64,000 nucleotides of DNA from Sporotomaculum syntrophicum (GCF_009932395.1 NZ_LSRS01000002.1:19650-83649), one strand, 5' to 3'. Positions 1 to 8,402 are shown, counted from the first letter of the stretch. Notes: generated by a model not told the origin, from the sequence alone. Translations and numbers: made by a program.

Positions 1-495
1 CATTTCCCCCCAAGAATTATAACCTTCTTGAACATCACCCATGTAAAGAAAAGAAAACTTATCGCCGGCCGCAGCGGTGTTGAAAGTAGCCGATTCACTC
101 CAGGACCCTTCTTTACCAACGCGGTAGACGTAACCTGTACCGGGAATCAGTTCCCTGATAGTCGCTACAAAGTGGAAGTATCCATCATTGAAAATGGGTC
201 CGTCAGCAATTACTTCCCGAGCACTATCAAAGCTGCCGCTAAAACCGACATCAGGCTGGTACTGCACCCGGTCCTGGTTGATATCCTCTGTCCTCCAAGT
301 GATAGTTTGTGTAGTCCGGGGGTTTTCCGTCCACGACAGGATACTATATTTGAATAGATTACTATTAAGGTTACTAACACTTGGCTCTGCGAAACAAGGA
401 TTGATAATTGAAGAAAAGGCAAACAGTAACGCTACTAAAACCGTCAAGCAGATTATTGTTTTTTTTGCAATGGAATTGTCCGATATAAAACTCAT
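1..495 (-). CDS. Purple acid phosphatase-like secreted metallophosphoesterase (5' part, runs off window)
   Basis: This is an open frame of 165 codons from ATG at 495 to the window edge, with no stop, so the C-terminal catalytic part is outside. SD GGGAG lies about 8 nt upstream. Residues 1-36 form a signal peptide (basic start, hydrophobic 14-31, cleavage after C-F-A at 36). Residues 50-140 resemble the fibronectin-like N-domain of purple acid phosphatases (TITWRT, TGYVYRVG). At 149-156 comes FLYMGDVQ, matching the first metal motif (GDxQ variant) of calcineurin-like phosphoesterases. It is probably exported and hydrolyses phosphate esters. It is preceded by about 380 nt of unexplained DNA and a Moco riboswitch-terminator, which makes no obvious functional link. 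Confidence 0.8.
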   Translation of the reverse strand, partial: MSFISDNSIAKKTIICLTVLVALLFAFSSIINPCFAEPSVSNLNSNLFKYSILSWTENPRTTQTITWRTEDINQDRVQYQPDVGFSGSFDSAREVIADGPIFNDGYFHFVATIRELIPGTGYVYRVGKEGSWSESATFNTAAAGDKFSFLYMGDVQEGYNSWGEM

Positions 496-872
496 CTTGT
501 TTCTCCCTTTTAATATGTATTAGTATGTATTACTTCACCGTTACCACTATCCCATACCCATCGCACACTTGTTTAATTATTAATTCACAGAGATATTCTC
601 ATTCACTATAGTGCGAAGGGGTCAAACTCGTTGTTGTTTTCATACCCCGGGTCGGAAGCAAGTACCAGTGGTTAGCCCTCCATAGCATACGCCATGATAA
701 TTTCCTTTCTTTCGCCACACTCCCTCCGGATCCAATATCATAGCGACCTGAGGCATTTACCATTATAATGATAAAAGCAAAGTTATCTTTTATCCCTAAT
801 CCAGGACAGGCGGGAATAGCTCGCCTTAAAAAAAACGTGCTGTTCCCCGCCCGGAACTTAGTCATAGAAAGT
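496..872. other. Gene-free stretch between riboswitch terminator and phosphatase
   Basis: No convincing gene lies in this interval. On the minus strand a 12-bp imperfect hairpin occurs near 805-850 (GGCGGGGAA pairing with TTCCCGCC). Around 605-670 there is a short stretch after a TAA reading PLVLASDPGYENNNEFDPFAL and then a stop. It could be the last trace of a decayed gene or chance. A 109-codon minus frame over 599-928 starts inside the riboswitch terminator and has no SD, so it is not called. Confidence 0.4.
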
Positions 873-903
873 AAAAAACAGTTTTCCTCCCGCGGAAAAC
901 TGC
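873..903 (-). terminator. Rho-independent terminator of Moco riboswitch 1
   Basis: On the minus strand, AGTTTTCC-GCGG-GAGGAAAACT is followed by a T-run. It lies about 50 nt after the riboswitch core, the usual expression platform layout. Confidence 0.85.
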
Positions 904-954
904 TCATATCACTTGTGGATCCTACCAAAAATAAATCAGATCATACAAGGTATA

Positions 955-1047
955 ATTTCCTTTCCAAAAGGGAGGCACAAATGTTTCCATTTATACCCTG
1001 AGGTTAATTGCCATTGCCATTTGCTTTAGGCTGGTTAACTCGGAAAT
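955..1047 (-). promoter_or_regulatory. Moco riboswitch (copy 1)
   Basis: On the minus strand the element reads TTTCCGAG at the 5' end, the P2 arms GTTAA/TTAAC, the conserved P3 core CCTAA...ATGG, a P4 hairpin and GTGCCTCCC, and closes with GGAAAGGAAA. This is the architecture of the three better copies near 14.4, 18.4 and 19.2 kb, but the P1 helix is CC/GG-poor. A P3 helix is present, the feature associated with molybdenum rather than tungsten cofactor sensing. It is followed by an intrinsic terminator, so an OFF switch is likely. No Mo-enzyme gene follows within the window. Confidence 0.8.
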
Positions 1048-1069
1048 CATGGATATTTAGTTAAAGAAA

Positions 1070-1098
1070 ATTATATCTGTTTTGATCTACATTGTCAA
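1070..1098 (-). promoter_or_regulatory. Consensus sigma-A promoter of Moco riboswitch 1
   Basis: On the minus strand, TTGACA (1093-1098), a 17-nt spacer and TATAAT (1070-1075) match the sigma-A consensus exactly. The predicted start lies just upstream of the riboswitch. Confidence 0.85.
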
Positions 1099-1206
1099 AA
1101 CAAGTTTTTCCACTTTTACGCCAATTATTATATCACTAATTTCATAATTTCAAGGACTTCGTAATCAGATAACTGAGGTTGTTGGTTCTAGACAATTTAC
1201 CACAAA

Positions 1207-1782
1207 TTAATCCTGCTGCTCTTTCAATACAGGAAGGCGCACCCCCACCATGCGCACAAGCACGCCGGCAGCCAGTGCCTTAAACAGGTCAAATCCAATA
1301 AAAGGCATAAAAAAGAGCATCATGATCTGTATCAAATCAAAAGACTTACCCATGTAGTAATTCAATATAACATAAAGATAAGGCAACCCTACAACCCAAA
1401 TCATCGCCACCCCTGCCAGCATAGACAGGGAAAGACGTAGCGGACCAGCATCCCGCTGGCCTTGTAGAATTAACCCGGTTACGAAAGCAGCCAATACAAA
1501 ACCCAGCAAAAAGCCAAAGGTGGGTGATAATATATAAGCCGGCCCCCCAAAGGGAGGTTTTTCAAAGACCGGCATCCCTAGCAAACCCATCAGCACATAA
1601 ATACCCATACTCAGCGCTCCCAACCTGGCCCCTAACAGCCCACCAGCCAGCAGTGCCACAAAGGGCAGCAAGCTAAAGGGCACTATCATACCACCAAGAA
1701 AACGAAACAGCAGAGCAGCAACTACGGCCAACGAAGCAAACATGGCCACTAATATCATTTCTCGCGGTGTCAATTTATTCAT
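1207..1782 (-). CDS. bioY: Biotin transporter, ECF S component BioY
   Basis: BioY is the 191-residue substrate-binding membrane subunit of the energy-coupling-factor biotin importer, and it can partner a shared EcfAA'T module. The protein is almost wholly hydrophobic, with about six membrane segments, the BioY-typical N-terminus (TPREMILVAMFASL), GGLLGARLG near 47 and the SPTFGFLLGF stretch. The ATG at 1782 has SD AAAGGAAT. A perfect BirA-type operator lies 32-63 nt upstream and birA is the next gene upstream, so transcription is probably repressed by biotinylated-AMP-bound BirA. No ecfA/ecfT genes are seen nearby. Confidence 0.93.
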   Translation of the reverse strand: MNKLTPREMILVAMFASLAVVAALLFRFLGGMIVPFSLLPFVALLAGGLLGARLGALSMGIYVLMGLLGMPVFEKPPFGGPAYILSPTFGFLLGFVLAAFVTGLILQGQRDAGPLRLSLSMLAGVAMIWVVGLPYLYVILNYYMGKSFDLIQIMMLFFMPFIGFDLFKALAAGVLVRMVGVRLPVLKEQQD

Positions 1783-1813
1783 TAGAGCACATTCCTTTCT
1801 TTTCTCGTTTTTT

Positions 1814-1845
1814 TAGTTAACCAGTTATATAAAGAAGGTTAACTA
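1814..1845. promoter_or_regulatory. BirA operator upstream of bioY
   Basis: TAGTTAACC (1814-1822), 14 nt, then GGTTAACTA (1837-1845) form a perfect 9-bp inverted repeat. This matches the Firmicute BirA-box pattern (GTTAAC arms, 14-16 nt spacer). It sits between birA and bioY, just before the bioY SD, so it should repress bioY when biotin is plentiful. Confidence 0.85.
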
Positions 1846-1890
1846 TTGAGTCACAAAAAATTTACCCTCTGACAAAACAGAGCGTAAAAT

Positions 1891-2862
1891 TCAAACTTTA
1901 CGCAGCGACACCTCCCCTGCCACGAGACGCTGTATTGTACCATCCGGCAATTTAACCAGCAAAGCCCCGGTTTCGTCTACATCCATAGCATGACCAATAT
2001 AACTGTCTTTAATATTATGTACAGTAACCGGGCAATCCAAAGTAACACATAACTCCCGCCACTTATTCAGTATAGGTACAAAACCTTCCTGCAGCCAACG
2101 CCGATACCAAATTTCGAAGGATTGCAGAATAGTCCGAAACAATGGTACCCGGGGTATATGATGCCCGGCTGCGATTTTTAACGAAGTGGCAATCTCAGAT
2201 AGCTCGGGAGGGAATTGGCTCTTATCAATATTTACATTCAAACCAATACCTGCCACCATAAAATTAACCCTGTCCATCTCAGCATTTAGCTCCACTAGAA
2301 TGCCGCATAGTTTTTTATCTTCCATCAGTAAGTCATTGGGCCACTTAATGCCCACTGCAACCCCGGTATGTTCACGAACCGCCAGCGCCACCGCAACGGC
2401 CACCACCATAGTGATCTGTGGTGTCTCCACTAGATTGACTTGCGGGCGCAAAACGATAGTAAACCACAACCCCTTGGCCGGTGGGGAGAACCAAACACGG
2501 TCCATCCGCCCTTTGCCACCGCTCTGACTTTCAGCTACCACTACTGTACCTTCCGGAGAGCCTGCTAAGGCCAACTTTTTGGCCTCCCCGTTAGTCGTTG
2601 GCAGATCAGTAAAGAACTCAACCCGGCAACCCATCACCGCGGTGCCCAGTCCAACAGCAACCTCATCGGGGTATGGTACATCAGGCACACTCAGTAATCG
2701 GTACCCTAAGTTAGCCCTAGCCTCAATATCATAACCTTCTTCCCGTAAACCTCGGATATGTTTCCACACCGCAGTACGAGACACGCCCAGATCCCGACAC
2801 AGGTATTCACCTGAGACCCAATCACCGCTTTGTTTTAAAATATGCACAATACTGCTCTTCAT
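1891..2862 (-). CDS. birA: Bifunctional biotin--[carboxylase] ligase / biotin operon repressor
   Basis: This 323-residue protein makes biotinyl-AMP, attaches biotin to carrier lysines, and represses biotin genes as a dimer. Residues 1-58 form a winged-helix domain (VSGEYLCRDLGVSRTAVWKH). The ligase core has the adenylate-binding loop GGKGRMDR (115-122, a variant of GRGRxGR) and KWPNDLL (173-179). An SH3-like C-domain follows (VDETGALLVKLPDG). The ATG at 2862 has SD GGAGTG. It lies directly upstream of bioY and its operator. Its likely biotin-dependent client in this window is the carboxyltransferase-containing enzyme at 23 kb, although the biotin carrier itself is not present here. Confidence 0.95.
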   Translation of the reverse strand: MKSSIVHILKQSGDWVSGEYLCRDLGVSRTAVWKHIRGLREEGYDIEARANLGYRLLSVPDVPYPDEVAVGLGTAVMGCRVEFFTDLPTTNGEAKKLALAGSPEGTVVVAESQSGGKGRMDRVWFSPPAKGLWFTIVLRPQVNLVETPQITMVVAVAVALAVREHTGVAVGIKWPNDLLMEDKKLCGILVELNAEMDRVNFMVAGIGLNVNIDKSQFPPELSEIATSLKIAAGHHIPRVPLFRTILQSFEIWYRRWLQEGFVPILNKWRELCVTLDCPVTVHNIKDSYIGHAMDVDETGALLVKLPDGTIQRLVAGEVSLRKV

Positions 2863-2959
2863 ATACCAGCACTCCGATGCTTAAACATTATTTCAGATAA
2901 AATTCATTATATTGTCTGCAAACAACATTGTCAATCATGGAGCAACCAATAGTTTACCA

Positions 2960-3817
2960 TTAATTACGCATCGGCTTAAGCTCTCCCACATCCAGGCTAA
3001 TATCCAGTGCAGTTGCTGAATGGGTCAATGCCCCTACCGAAATGATGTCTACTCCGGTAGCTGCAACGTCGGCAATGGTCTGTGTACTCATACCACCTGA
3101 TGCTTCCACCAACGCACGGCCTTTAACCAGCTGCACTGCCTCAGCCATAGTATGAAGGTCCATATTATCCAGCATAATAATATCTGCTCCTGCCTCCAAA
3201 GCCTCCTGTACACCACTCAAATCTTCGGTTTCCACCTCAATTTTAGCGGTATGCGGCACCTGTGACCGGGCACTTGCTACAGCCTGCTTAATGCCACCGA
3301 CCACTTTGATATGATTATCTTTAATCAATACAGCATCAAACAAGCCCAGGCGATGATTATGACCGCCACCTACTCGGACAGCATACTTTTCCAGTTGGCG
3401 CAGTCCCGGCGTTGTTTTTCGAGTATCTACGATGCGCACCTGGTAACCTTGCACTAATTCTACCAATGCCGCCGTGAGTGTAGCTATCCCGGAAAGGCGC
3501 TGTAAAAAATTAAGAGCCAGCCTTTCCCCGGTAAGCATGGTCCGAGCTCGCCCGTTTAATTGCACCAGTACCTCACCAGGACTTATCTTAGCCCCTTCGG
3601 CCACCTGGGGTATGAATTGCAAATCAGGGTCAAGGTGCTTAAACACCGCCCGTGCTACGGGTAACCCGGCTACAATACCATGCTGCTTGGCTTTAATATA
3701 GCCAACGGCGACAATATCGTCAGGTACGATACTGTCCGTGGTGAGATCGCCCGAACCGATATCTTCGGTCAAGGCACGGTCAATGAGCTCATTTAATAAA
3801 CGTTCGTTTATATGCAT
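2960..3817 (-). CDS. nadC: Nicotinate-nucleotide diphosphorylase (carboxylating)
   Basis: NadC converts quinolinate and PRPP to nicotinate mononucleotide, CO2 and PPi, the third step of de novo NAD synthesis. The 285 residues match family length. Visible motifs are the N-terminal EDIGSGDLTT, the substrate-binding RKTTPGLRQLEK and GGHNHRLGLFD, IKDNH, and the barrel strands VEVETED, IIMLDN and ASGG. The ATG at 3817 follows SD GAGGT. It is the last gene of a minus-strand nadA-nadB-nadC run, 38 nt after nadB, so it is probably cotranscribed. Confidence 0.96.
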   Translation of the reverse strand: MHINERLLNELIDRALTEDIGSGDLTTDSIVPDDIVAVGYIKAKQHGIVAGLPVARAVFKHLDPDLQFIPQVAEGAKISPGEVLVQLNGRARTMLTGERLALNFLQRLSGIATLTAALVELVQGYQVRIVDTRKTTPGLRQLEKYAVRVGGGHNHRLGLFDAVLIKDNHIKVVGGIKQAVASARSQVPHTAKIEVETEDLSGVQEALEAGADIIMLDNMDLHTMAEAVQLVKGRALVEASGGMSTQTIADVAATGVDIISVGALTHSATALDISLDVGELKPMRN

Positions 3818-3855
3818 TAAAGTACCTCATCTCTATATGCACATCAATTCAGCGG

Positions 3856-5436
3856 TTACTTGCGTAATATAATATGTTTTTTCCAGCTATTACGTGGTTC
3901 CGGGTAATCTTGGCGGAAATGACCTCCTCTACTCTCGGTGCGCATTAGAGCTGATTCCGCTACCAGGCGGCACACTAGTAAACGGTTGTTCATCTCAACA
4001 GCCGGCAAGTCCTTAGCTGCGGTATCTTCCAGCCGAGAGTACTCATCTATAAAACTAAGCACCTTTTCCAAGCCTTCCCGGTTGCGCAGCGGGCCAACAT
4101 ACCTGCTCATTAAAGCCCGCAGTTCTTGCTGCAGCAACTGGTAATCCACCGGTTCAGCAAGGTCGGGCAATTCCGCTGCGAAATCAGGCCAAGGGCTCAT
4201 ATTCTCCCGCCAAAGACCAGCAGTGCGCTCCACGATACGGCCACCGAATACCAGGCCGTCCAATAACGAGTTACTGGCCAAACGGTTGGCCCCGTGTACC
4301 CCTTGGCAGCCTACTTCGCCGCAGGCGTATAGACGCTCCACACTGGTTTCTCCACAATAATTGGTTTTTACACCACCCATCATATAATGGGCAGCCGGAG
4401 CTACCGGCAACATGTCACGGGTAATATCCAGTCCATAACTCAAACAGGTGCGGTTAATATTGGGAAACCGGTGCAAAACCATGTCTGTATCTAGATGACC
4501 CAAATCAAGGAAAATGCCATTAGAACCTTTATGTATTTCCTGTAGAATAGCCCGTACAACTATATCCCGGGGCGCCAGTTCAGCAAGTTCATGATAAGCA
4601 GGCATAAACCGCTCGCCCCGGTCGTTGCGCAGGTAAGCTCCCTCACCTCGCACGGCTTCAGATATTAAAAACGGCGGAGCGCCCGGCAAGTTTAACACGG
4701 TAGGGTGGAACTGGTGAAACTCCATGTCCATCACCTCTGCACCTGCCCGGTAAGCCATCGCAATGCCGTCCCCGGTAGCCACCTCAGGGTTAGTACTATG
4801 CTCATAAAGCTGACCCAAACCACCCGTGGCTAAAACAACTGCCCGACTCCGAAAAACCTTTAAGCAATTAGTCTCACAATCGTAAGCCAATACACCATAG
4901 CAAACATTATCTTTGACTAAAAGATCTACTGCCATGTGCCGTTCGTGCACCTGAATATTTTGCTCAGCCAGAGCCTTCTCGTTCAATACCCGCTGTATTT
5001 CGGCCCCGGTGGCATCACCACTGGCGTGCAGTATACGCCGGCAGCTATGAGCACCTTCCCGGGTTAGTGCCAAACGCTCACCTTCAACATCAAAGCGGGC
5101 TCCCATATCCATTAGCTGTAAAACCCGGCGCGGCCCCTCATTAACTAAAATGCGCACAGCTCCCTGGTCACATAGTCCGGCACCGGCCCGCAAAGTGTCT
5201 TGATAATGTAATTCCGGAGAATCATCAGAATCCATCGCCGCAGCTATACCACCCTGAGCTTTGTCGGTATTACTGTCCAATATACTTTGCTTGGTCAGCA
5301 CAGTAACCCCGGCTCCCAGTCGGCTGGCCAAAAGGGCGGTGAAAAACCCGGCAATACCACTACCTAAAATTACATAATCGGTGTTATATATAGGCAGCTC
5401 CCGGGTGTTAAAATTCATTATATAATGGTTAGCCAC
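3856..5436 (-). CDS. nadB: L-aspartate oxidase
   Basis: NadB is a flavoprotein that oxidises L-aspartate to iminoaspartate (with fumarate as likely acceptor in an anaerobe), which NadA uses. The 526 residues carry the FAD dinucleotide motif VILGSGIAGFFTALLA near 22-37, the DTLRAGAGLCD and AHSCRRILHASGDATG active-site segments, and EFHQFHPT. Next come RDIVVRAI and the second FAD-binding region YACGEVGCQGVHGANRLAS. A short succinate dehydrogenase-like C-domain follows. The GTG at 5436 has SD GGAGGG at good spacing. It sits 15 nt after nadA and upstream of nadC. Confidence 0.96.
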   Translation of the reverse strand: MANHYIMNFNTRELPIYNTDYVILGSGIAGFFTALLASRLGAGVTVLTKQSILDSNTDKAQGGIAAAMDSDDSPELHYQDTLRAGAGLCDQGAVRILVNEGPRRVLQLMDMGARFDVEGERLALTREGAHSCRRILHASGDATGAEIQRVLNEKALAEQNIQVHERHMAVDLLVKDNVCYGVLAYDCETNCLKVFRSRAVVLATGGLGQLYEHSTNPEVATGDGIAMAYRAGAEVMDMEFHQFHPTVLNLPGAPPFLISEAVRGEGAYLRNDRGERFMPAYHELAELAPRDIVVRAILQEIHKGSNGIFLDLGHLDTDMVLHRFPNINRTCLSYGLDITRDMLPVAPAAHYMMGGVKTNYCGETSVERLYACGEVGCQGVHGANRLASNSLLDGLVFGGRIVERTAGLWRENMSPWPDFAAELPDLAEPVDYQLLQQELRALMSRYVGPLRNREGLEKVLSFIDEYSRLEDTAAKDLPAVEMNNRLLVCRLVAESALMRTESRGGHFRQDYPEPRNSWKKHIILRK

Positions 5437-5451
5437 TGGAAAACCCTCCGT

Positions 5452-6375
5452 TTATTGTACCGCCAGCATTTTTTCCAGGCACTTCAACGCCCGCTCTCTT
5501 ACCACAGCAGTAACGGTTACCCGAGGCTCCAGAGTTTGTAGTGAGTGCAGCACCATTTCCAAGGTGATTGATTTCATATCCCGACAAACAAGTTTATCCG
5601 AAGCGGGATAAAAGCTTTTGCCGGGACACTGTTTATTTAACTGGTGCAGTATCCCTTTTTCAGTAGCTACAATGAATTCTTTGTTTTGGCTTTCTCTGGC
5701 AAATCTTAGCATACCAGTAGTGCTGGCCACGTGATCGGCAAGTTCCACTACCTCGGGGCGGCACTCGGGATGCACTAGCACCAGAGCCTTTGGATGTTCC
5801 GACTTAACTTTTAGCACATCGTCTGCGGATAACTGATCATGTATAGGGCAACACCCTTCCCAGATGTTCATCGTCCGACCGGACTGCCTGGCCACATAAC
5901 GACCCAAATTCTTGTCAGGCACAAAAATAATTGGGCGGTCGGTAGGTAACGAAGTTACCACCTGTACGGCATTAGCGGATGTGCACGCAATATCGCATTC
6001 CGCTTTAACTTCTGCTGATGTGTTAACATAACACACCACCTGGGCACCTGGCAAATTATTTTTTTTGGCTCGTAATGCCTCCGCTGTAACCATGTCCGCC
6101 ATTGGACACCCGGCATTTGCCTCGGGTAGCAATACGATTTTTTCAGGTGATAATACAGCTGCACTTTCAGCCATAAAGTGTACTCCACAAAAAACAATCA
6201 CACCGGCATCGGTAGCAGCAGCCCGACGAGACAGCTCCAAAGAATCGCCTACTAAATCAGCAACCTCCTGGATCTCGGGTGGCTGGTATACGTGACTTAA
6301 TATAATCGCGTTGCGTTGCTGCTTCAGCTGCATTATTTCTTTTACCAGTTGTTCATGAATAGCAATATCGAGCAC
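5452..6375 (-). CDS. nadA: Quinolinate synthase
   Basis: NadA condenses iminoaspartate with dihydroxyacetone phosphate to quinolinate. The oxygen-sensitive [4Fe-4S] cluster has three cysteine ligands, visible here in AGCPMADM, EGCCPIHD and LVCRDMKS. The 307 residues are of normal length, and the MNIWEGCCPIHD and VHPECRPEV signatures are intact. The GTG at 6375 has SD AAGGAG. It is the first gene of the nadABC operon, with a good promoter and a palindrome just upstream. Confidence 0.95.
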   Translation of the reverse strand: MLDIAIHEQLVKEIMQLKQQRNAIILSHVYQPPEIQEVADLVGDSLELSRRAAATDAGVIVFCGVHFMAESAAVLSPEKIVLLPEANAGCPMADMVTAEALRAKKNNLPGAQVVCYVNTSAEVKAECDIACTSANAVQVVTSLPTDRPIIFVPDKNLGRYVARQSGRTMNIWEGCCPIHDQLSADDVLKVKSEHPKALVLVHPECRPEVVELADHVASTTGMLRFARESQNKEFIVATEKGILHQLNKQCPGKSFYPASDKLVCRDMKSITLEMVLHSLQTLEPRVTVTAVVRERALKCLEKMLAVQ

Positions 6376-6410
6376 GTAATCACTCCTTCATAACGCGAAA
6401 TTAGCCACCA

Positions 6411-6456
6411 GGGTATAATATACCCACTATTATACCTAAATTTCGTTATCTCTCAA
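6411..6456 (-). promoter_or_regulatory. nadABC promoter with overlapping palindrome (possible operator)
   Basis: On the minus strand, TTGAGA (6451-6456), 16 nt and TATAAT (6429-6434) form a sigma-A promoter. Immediately downstream, at the expected start, lies GGGTATAATATACCC (6411-6425), a perfect palindrome around a single base. This is a plausible site for a NAD-responsive repressor (NiaR- or NadR-type), but the regulator is not identified here. Confidence 0.6.
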
Positions 6457-6524
6457 CAAATTTTATATTGTGAATTTGCTCGGGCTACCACCAATGCCAT
6501 ATAACAGGGATTAACACCGGCATA

Positions 6525-6905
6525 TTAAGCTTCTTCGCCGTGTTTTTCCTCCATGATGCGAACAACTTTATTGTTTTCATCCACTAGTATCGCTTTGGGT
6601 TTAAAACTGCGAGCTTCATCGCGGTCCATAATAGCATAGGTTATGATAATAACGGTATCACCGGGCTGCACCAATCTGGCTGCCGCCCCATTCAGGCAAA
6701 TCACACCAGAGTCACGCTCACCTTGTATAACATAGGTTTCCAAACGGGCACCGTTGTTATTGTTAACCACTTGTACCTTTTCGCCGGGCAATATATCGGC
6801 AGCTTCCAGCAAAGCCTCATCAATGGTAATACTGCCTACATAATTTAAATTGGCCTGGGTAACTACGGCACGGTGGATTTTGGATTTAAACATATTTAAA
6901 AACAT
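6525..6905 (-). CDS. panD: Aspartate 1-decarboxylase precursor
   Basis: PanD decarboxylates aspartate to beta-alanine for pantothenate. The proenzyme self-cleaves at Gly-Ser to create a pyruvoyl cofactor. The cleavage site is in NYVGSITID (Ser about residue 29), with [15 protein letters not shown] further on. The 126 residues match family length. The ATG at 6905 has SD GGAGG lying in the end of panC, and the gap is only 4 nt, so translation is probably coupled. An internal ATG four codons later (MFKSKIHRA) matches the usual N-terminus but has no SD at proper distance. Confidence 0.95.
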   Translation of the reverse strand: MFLNMFKSKIHRAVVTQANLNYVGSITIDEALLEAADILPGEKVQVVNNNNGARLETYVIQGERDSGVICLNGAAARLVQPGDTVIIITYAIMDRDEARSFKPKAILVDENNKVVRIMEEKHGEEA

Positions 6906-6909
6906 TGTT

Positions 6910-7755
6910 TTATACCTCCACTACCATATTATCAATAAGCCTGGTTTTGCCAAAACGTACCGCCAGTGCAGCAATGCATTTGCAATTTATTGTATCCAGC
7001 GGTTCCAAATCGGGCACCGATAATATTTCCACATAATCGATTTCTGCACCGGGAGTAGATAAAATCATCTCCTCTATGCCCAGGCGCAATTTTGGTACAC
7101 TTCTTTCACCTTTAGCCACAGCATCTCGAAAAGCACACAAACTCCGATAAAGCACTGGTGCGGCCTGGCGTTGTTCTTCATTTAAGTAAACATTGCGAGA
7201 ACTCATCGCCAAACCATCTGCTTCTCTCACAATGGGCAAAGTAACAATTTCTAAATCCATGTTTAAATCCCGCACCATCTTTTCAATAACCAAAGCTTGT
7301 TGGGCATCTTTTTGGCCGAAGAAAGCTTGATTAGGCCGAATAATGTTAAATAGCTTGGCCACCACAGTAGTTACCCCACGAAAATGGCCTGGTCGAGACA
7401 ACCCGCAAAGTTTATCCGTTATACCGGTTATCTCAACAAAGGAGTTGTATCCCTTCGGGTACATATCATCATTGCCGGGTGCAAAAACCGCGTCTACTCC
7501 TACCGACATAGCCATGGCGCAGTCCCGGTCGAAGTCCCGGGGATATACGCCCAAGTCTTCTTTGGGGCCAAACTGGAGCGGATTAACAAACAGAGAAACC
7601 ACCACAACATCGCACTTTTTTTTAGCTTCCCGCATCAGATTCAAATGACCTTCATGGAAATAGCCCATGGTAGGAACTAAACCAACGGTTTTACCCTCAC
7701 CTCTAGCTTTGCTTGTAAACTCTCTAATTTCCCCTACCTTACGATAGACCTGCAT
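6910..7755 (-). CDS. panC: Pantothenate synthetase (pantoate--beta-alanine ligase)
   Basis: PanC adenylates pantoate and joins it to beta-alanine. It has 281 residues with the nucleotidyl-transferase HxGH-like segment [39 protein letters not shown] substrate binding, FGQKDAQQ and the KMSKS-equivalent MSSRNVYL. An in-frame GTG two codons upstream is too close to SD AAGGAG, so the ATG at 7755 is preferred. panB is not in this window. Transcription probably enters through the structured leader at 7790-7966, whose terminator ends 43 nt before this start. Confidence 0.95.
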   Translation of the reverse strand: MQVYRKVGEIREFTSKARGEGKTVGLVPTMGYFHEGHLNLMREAKKKCDVVVVSLFVNPLQFGPKEDLGVYPRDFDRDCAMAMSVGVDAVFAPGNDDMYPKGYNSFVEITGITDKLCGLSRPGHFRGVTTVVAKLFNIIRPNQAFFGQKDAQQALVIEKMVRDLNMDLEIVTLPIVREADGLAMSSRNVYLNEEQRQAAPVLYRSLCAFRDAVAKGERSVPKLRLGIEEMILSTPGAEIDYVEILSVPDLEPLDTINCKCIAALAVRFGKTRLIDNMVVEV

Positions 7756-7789
7756 AGGCACAACTCCTTATGATAATATATCTTTTGGT

Positions 7790-7966
7790 TACACAAAAGC
7801 CCTCCGGACAAGTCCGAAGGGCATAGAATCCCTTGTGCAACCCGTCTCGGTCCTACCGGCTCCAAGCGGAGATATGTCACAGCTTAGTCTTGCGAACAAA
7901 CCACCTACCCAACCAACCATCTAAACAAACGGTGCAGTTCTAAGCAGATACCGCCCAATACTTTTA
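7790..7966 (-). ncRNA. Structured leader RNA of panC-panD, class uncertain
   Basis: About 170 nt on the minus strand lie between a good promoter and a strong terminator just before the panC SD. Long-range helices are visible: GCTTAG (7938-7945 area) with CTAAGC (7884-7889), enclosed by GCGG with CCGC. The internal part contains repeated GGTTGG/GGTAGG tracts. This attenuator-type layout fits a cis-regulatory RNA for pantothenate synthesis, and the described pan motif precedes panB/panC/panD in Firmicutes. I cannot verify its two bulged adenosines by eye. A 6S-type RNA is an alternative. GGTAGGACCG loosely resembles the T-box motif but differs at key positions. Confidence 0.5.
7795..7822 (-). 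terminator. Attenuator terminator upstream of panC
   Basis: On the minus strand GCCCTTCGGAC-TT-GTCCGGAGGGC is an 11-bp stem with one wobble pair, followed by TTTTGTGT. It lies inside the panC leader, so it may be conditionally formed. Confidence 0.85.
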
Positions 7967-7969
7967 TCA

Positions 7970-7998
7970 ATTTTAACATACCAATAAAGGTGTAGCAA
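7970..7998 (-). promoter_or_regulatory. Promoter of the panC leader
   Basis: On the minus strand, TTGCTA (7993-7998), a 17-nt spacer and TAAAAT (7970-7975). Confidence 0.65.
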
Positions 7999-8402
7999 TA
8001 TTTTTATAATTATTACTACAGTAATTTTTTGTTGATTATAGGATTTTACAATGTAAATTCAAAGCACAGAACTGTTATAATCTTAAGTTTCAAAAAGCTA
8101 TGAATAAAGTTGGTAATCTAATAAAAGACAGCAACAAACATATTAATATGCGTCCTATAATTTGTCAATGCATTTCACGGCATTATGTACACGGTACTAA
8201 TGTAGAAATTCCTGAAAGCATATATGGTTTCGGAACGGCAATTGGCTAACCTTTAAGTTGCAGGAGTTCTCCCCGGTGCTGTCAAAGTAATTATTTTATA
8301 CACCAAATTGGGGATTGTTTATCATCTTGTTAAGCTCGCAGCATGGTGATTTCAAGATGATTATGCTTCTATTTTCCGTCGCACTTGGAGAGGATTATTA
8401 AT
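7999..8402. other. Gene-free stretch before topB
   Basis: About 400 nt of AT-rich DNA separate the divergent panC leader and topoisomerase III gene. I see no terminator, known riboswitch or ORF with an SD here, apart from the topB SD GGAGAGG at 8387-8393. Confidence 0.4.

Noticed and set aside
599..928. Minus-strand ORF of 109 codons
   Set aside because: It starts inside the riboswitch terminator, has no SD and no protein-like composition over most of its length.
7840..7870. Possible T-box motif (GGTAGGACCGAGACGG) in the panC leader
   Set aside because: It differs from AGGGTGGNACCGCG at several fixed positions, the UGGN bulge is lost, and panC is not an amino-acid gene. The region is kept only as an unclassified leader.
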